Part shown: positions 61,352-64,000 of the stretch, piece by piece
Layout: each line of letters starts with the position of its first letter
How positions within the stretch are numbered: the first letter of the stretch is position 1
Assembly: GCA_905221605.1 (NCBI GenBank)
Contig: CAJNDS010002275.1
Coordinates: 449,490 to 513,489, forward strand
Direction: 5' to 3'
DNA: 64,000 bases
From: Symbiodinium natans
Taxonomy: Eukaryota > Sar > Dinophyceae > Suessiales > Symbiodiniaceae
Notes under the pieces: generated by a model
Databases searched by the model: none
What the model saw: the letters and a program-made list of their open reading frames with translations, nothing else
What the model was told of the DNA's origin: nothing
Program-made: the position numbers and the translations under genes

Positions 61352-64000
61352 CTATACTCTTACATAGAAGGCCAAGTAAGAACCTCGACATATTTGATCC
61401 GAGAGGAGCGTGGTGCGTCTTGGCGATTCACTATCATCAGCTAGGTACGCTACGCTCTCTCTCCAAAATCCCGCTCTGTAATGTCCAGAGTTCCAGTCTT
61501 CTCCGATATGAATGATAAAAGCATAGAGGCTAAAAGACACTGCTTCTGTTGAGGTTCCGTTATCGTGAAACATTGGCATCTCAAGAACTGTGTCCAGCGC
61601 TTGTGGGCGAGAAGTTTTGATTTGCTGATCAAATCTTTGAATTTGCAAGCAAATGATTCTTGTATCCGGAAGCAAGGCAAACACACTACCCCTGTTCGTC
61701 CATTGTGTGACTGATTGCTGAAGAGTCGAGAGTCCGTCCGGCGGCTCGGGTAGATACAGAATCAAGCCGCCTTTTTCCTCAACACTTATGCGTTCCTCCG
61801 GTGCTGAGATATGAACTCGCGCCTCCCATTTATCTGATGAAAGATCTGGAATACGCTGAGAGATATGCAGCAGAAATTGTGATGCATCCTCCTGCCTGGG
61901 TCGTAATCGCCACCCTGCTAGCAGCGGACGAAGATGTCGCAACCTCCGAACATCCGCATGAGAGGATCTGCCATTCAGGGAACCTATTTCCATTAGGATG
62001 GAATTTAAGGAAGGATCTGGGAACAGTCCGTCTGACAAGAGAGAGAGAAGGATATGAACGACCGTGTGTGCATAGCAAAGTTGATGCGGATTATGATAAG
62101 CTAGACGCCAGGCAGCGTCTGGCATGGAAGCTGTGGGAGGTGCAATGGTTGAACGACCAGAGACGCTTGCAGAGTATTTCAGCAAAGAAGCTCGGCTGCT
62201 GGAGGAAGCCTCCTGGGAGGAAGCCTCCCTGCCTCTCACCTGGCTAATTGGAGGATCTGCACGGAAGAGATCTGGCAGTTCCATAGGCTTGGCACAAGCT
62301 GCACTCATGGCGTATGTCTGAAGCAGAACCACACATTGCTCTGCATGGCGTACAGGAGCGTCTACCACAATGCGACAATACCTACATTCCTCTTTTTTGT
62401 GCAGGAGGCGCTTATATGTGCGCATGTTGGCAAGAATGGATTCCGAGGACTGTGCCCAGAAAGCGGGATGAGCTTTCTGAATGTGCTGTTTCACTCCTTT
62501 GTGGCCAACAATATATTGCCCACAGAGACTGCAGTTCGTTAATAGATGCTGAGTGACATGTCTCTTTTTTAGTAGAAGATCAGGGTCCTTCTTAAGTTGT
62601 TCCTGCACGCTAGACTGATAGATCATAGCTATGCTTTCTGAGCTTGTACAGGATTTGGCTCTTTCTTTCAACTCGTGCAGCTGAGGGCAAATGCCTGACT
62701 CCACATGTCTGCGAAGTTGATGCATTGTGCGCAACTGCCTGTTGCATGCCACACATTGCGGAAGTCCTTTGCAGCTATGCACAGTGACCTGAAATTTTGG
62801 GCCTAGCTGATTCGCACGCTGTCCTCCATGCTTCACCAGAGTATGTTGCTGAAGACCCTTGACGCTGGAGAATTTCCGATCACACAGAGAGCACGGTACC
62901 TCCTGGACTGCCTCGGTCAGGTCCAGTTGCATGCACTGAAGCTCCTGTTGCAGCGCAACAATCCTACCTCTAAGTCCCAGATACCACTGTATGTTCTGAT
63001 CCGGGTTGTGCTTCTGACAGGCATCTAGTGCGTCTTGATAGTTTTTCATCTGGCTGATCAAAACTGCTTGAGGAGTCTGAACCTTATATTGCTCGAACAG
63101 AGTCTTCGTGTCAATGTGGCTGTAGTGCTGATGTTGCTCAAAGATGGATCTTAGCATCCTCGAGTATTTACTCTGGAGCTTCTGAAGACCTGATGAAGTG
63201 ATGCCTGTGGCCACAAGCCCATGCAAGAGTGAGGATTCCACATAGACCCTCCAGATCTCCAACTTCTTTGAAGCATCCAGGGCCTTAGTGGAGCACAGGA
63301 TGTGTCGAAGTAGCTCAAACTTGCCTTGAGCTTGGGCGATCCTATAGTCAACAGTCTGGTCTTTGTAGGATCCATAGCTGAGCTGCACCCCTAGATATGT
63401 TAGTTTGTGATGAATCGGAATCTTATGTCCTGAGGGAAGGACGATGTGCAACTGCTTCTCTTTGCGCATCGTGTGCTTCTTGCGAAAGATGGACTGCTGA
63501 GTGCCCTGAACCATTAGCAAGGCTTTAGACTTCGTTGGATTGACTTCCAGCCCTACGTCCTCAAGAGACTGTAAGAGAGCCTCTATTCTGAGCAGGACTT
63601 TCTGAAGTTCAGGAAAGCTCGAGAAGGTTTCCTGAAGCAGGAAATCGTCCGCAAAGACCGTTAGGATGTCCCTAGCTTGCTTGCTATCTGGGCCCCATTT
63701 CTGCTCCATTCTGCTCATGACTAGAAGTGTCAGCGCAGACCACAATGCCGGGGCTAGCTTGCAACCTTGTTTGATTCCTGAAGAAGTGGGAACTTGAAGC
63801 TCTAGTCCACTTGTGCCCATGTTGTAGGAGGTCTCACTGTGGAGTTGAACTACCAGTTCTTTCGTAACAGGGTCTATTCCCAGGCGATCCAAGGCAACTA
63901 GCAGCTCATGTCTATTAACAGAATCAAAAGCCTTGCTCAAATCAACCGAAATAGTGAGTGCACCTGACAACTGAGCCTGCCTGGCTCCGCGTTGGGACTT
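61352..64000 (-). CDS. LINE reverse transcriptase - zinc fingers - USP-like deubiquitinase, 5' partial
   Basis: Open to the window edge; residues are counted from a TTG at 63970. RT: ISVDLSKAFDSVNR (7-20), SGIKQGCKLAP (64-74), catalytic FADD (106-109), NPTKSK (144-149), TYLGVQL (191-197). Four zinc fingers: C360-C363-H376-H381, C406-C409-H422-C428, C480-C483-H496-H501 and C529-C532-H542-C546. Residues 580-615 are a Ser-rich linker containing two hairpin units (EASSQEASS). Residues 625-870 follow the USP (peptidase C19) pattern: NPHQLCYAHTVV with the Cys at 632, RQEDASQFLLHIS, RIICLQIQRF, HIGEDWNSGHYRAGF with the His at 830, LADD at 843-846 and GSYLAFYVR. Cys, His and Asp are all present. Known LINEs carry endonuclease, RT and sometimes RNase H or ULP/OTU proteases; a USP tail is unusual. 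Confidence 0.8.
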   Translation of the reverse strand, partial: KSQRGARQAQLSGALTISVDLSKAFDSVNRHELLVALDRLGIDPVTKELVVQLHSETSYNMGTSGLELQVPTSSGIKQGCKLAPALWSALTLLVMSRMEQKWGPDSKQARDILTVFADDFLLQETFSSFPELQKVLLRIEALLQSLEDVGLEVNPTKSKALLMVQGTQQSIFRKKHTMRKEKQLHIVLPSGHKIPIHHKLTYLGVQLSYGSYKDQTVDYRIAQAQGKFELLRHILCSTKALDASKKLEIWRVYVESSLLHGLVATGITSSGLQKLQSKYSRMLRSIFEQHQHYSHIDTKTLFEQYKVQTPQAVLISQMKNYQDALDACQKHNPDQNIQWYLGLRGRIVALQQELQCMQLDLTEAVQEVPCSLCDRKFSSVKGLQQHTLVKHGGQRANQLGPKFQVTVHSCKGLPQCVACNRQLRTMHQLRRHVESGICPQLHELKERAKSCTSSESIAMIYQSSVQEQLKKDPDLLLKKRHVTQHLLTNCSLCGQYIVGHKGVKQHIQKAHPAFWAQSSESILANMRTYKRLLHKKEECRYCRIVVDAPVRHAEQCVVLLQTYAMSAACAKPMELPDLFRADPPISQVRGREASSQEASSSSRASLLKYSASVSGRSTIAPPTASMPDAAWRLAYHNPHQLCYAHTVVHILLSLLSDGLFPDPSLNSILMEIGSLNGRSSHADVRRLRHLRPLLAGWRLRPRQEDASQFLLHISQRIPDLSSDKWEARVHISAPEERISVEEKGGLILYLPEPPDGLSTLQQSVTQWTNRGSVFALLPDTRIICLQIQRFDQQIKTSRPQALDTVLEMPMFHDNGTSTEAVSFSLYAFIIHIGEDWNSGHYRAGFWRESVAYLADDSESPRRTTLLSDQICRGSYLAFYVRV
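62201..62228. repeat. pair of hairpin units inside the LINE ORF
   Basis: GGAGGAAGCCTCC, two bases, GGAGGAAGCCTCC; in frame on the minus strand this encodes EASSQEASS in the linker between zinc fingers and USP-like domain. Confidence 0.85.

Larger units (their letters stand above)
60443..64000 (-). mobile_element. LINE-type non-LTR retrotransposon carrying a USP-like domain, 5' end outside the window
   Basis: An RT-containing ORF (61352-64000) and a basic ORF (60499-61335) on the minus strand, followed 46 nt later by an A11 tract (60453-60443), as expected of a non-LTR element ending in poly(A). The apurinic-type endonuclease, if present, would lie beyond 64000. The end at the A tract is a proposal; no target duplication could be checked. 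Confidence 0.65.

Overview
The window looks like nuclear DNA of a dinoflagellate, most likely a symbiodiniacean or relative. The evidence is many interstitial tracts of the CCCTAAA/TTTAGGG telomere unit, a 5'-truncated Ty1/copia retrotransposon, a seven-repeat RCC1-like gene, a broken GH7 cellobiohydrolase with a CBM1 module, large mini- and microsatellite arrays, and few intact genes separated by long non-coding stretches. Nothing resembles bacterial operons, CRISPR or rRNA. Organism assignment is inference from these traits, not from a database match.

Layout. 1-7.9 kb: a copia element on the + strand with Gag (CCHC knuckle), DSGA protease, integrase, reverse transcriptase (YVDD), RNase H, a trailing domain with a methyltransferase-like PC...EWP arrangement, and a small membrane-protein ORF. 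It carries frameshifts, so it is probably dead or decaying. 8-14 kb: an AT-rich array, short tandem repeats, telomere-like tracts and a broken PTC7-like PP2C phosphatase carrying two back-to-back terminal-inverted-repeat (TIR) elements. 14.8-20.3 kb: two adjoining satellites (66-bp and about 79-bp units, about 34 and 40 copies), followed at once by an 865-bp TIR element. 20-37.9 kb: mostly non-coding, with small foldback elements, an EF-hand fragment, a 272-332-bp repeat, telomere-like tracts and the GH7/CBM1 pseudogene. 37.9-40.1 kb: a roughly symmetrical repeat block. 40.1-46.4 kb: the best host genes, namely two proteins sharing a dsRBD-like domain and the RCC1-like protein. 46.4-55.8 kb: a 165-bp inverted repeat around a gene remnant, and dense CA-, CAA- and CTG-type microsatellites.

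56.5-64 kb holds the most interesting part, a run of five minus-strand ORFs. The first is a non-LTR (LINE-type) ORF with reverse transcriptase, four zinc fingers and a C-terminal USP-like deubiquitinase. Sixteen nucleotides behind it is a basic RG-rich ORF followed by an A11 tract. Downstream lie a coiled-coil ORF, a 651-aa protein with two ADP-ribosyltransferase-fold domains (a PARP-like HGT domain and a Tpt1/KptA RNA 2'-phosphotransferase), and an unknown 184-aa ORF. Eleven copies of a 13-nt hairpin (GGAGG-AAN-CCTCC), mostly in pairs, are spread through 55.8-62.2 kb, inside coding regions and between them.

Many putative long reading frames in the satellites and microsatellites are repeat artefacts and are not annotated as genes. 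Exon boundaries are mostly unknown because dinoflagellate splice sites cannot be called reliably by eye.
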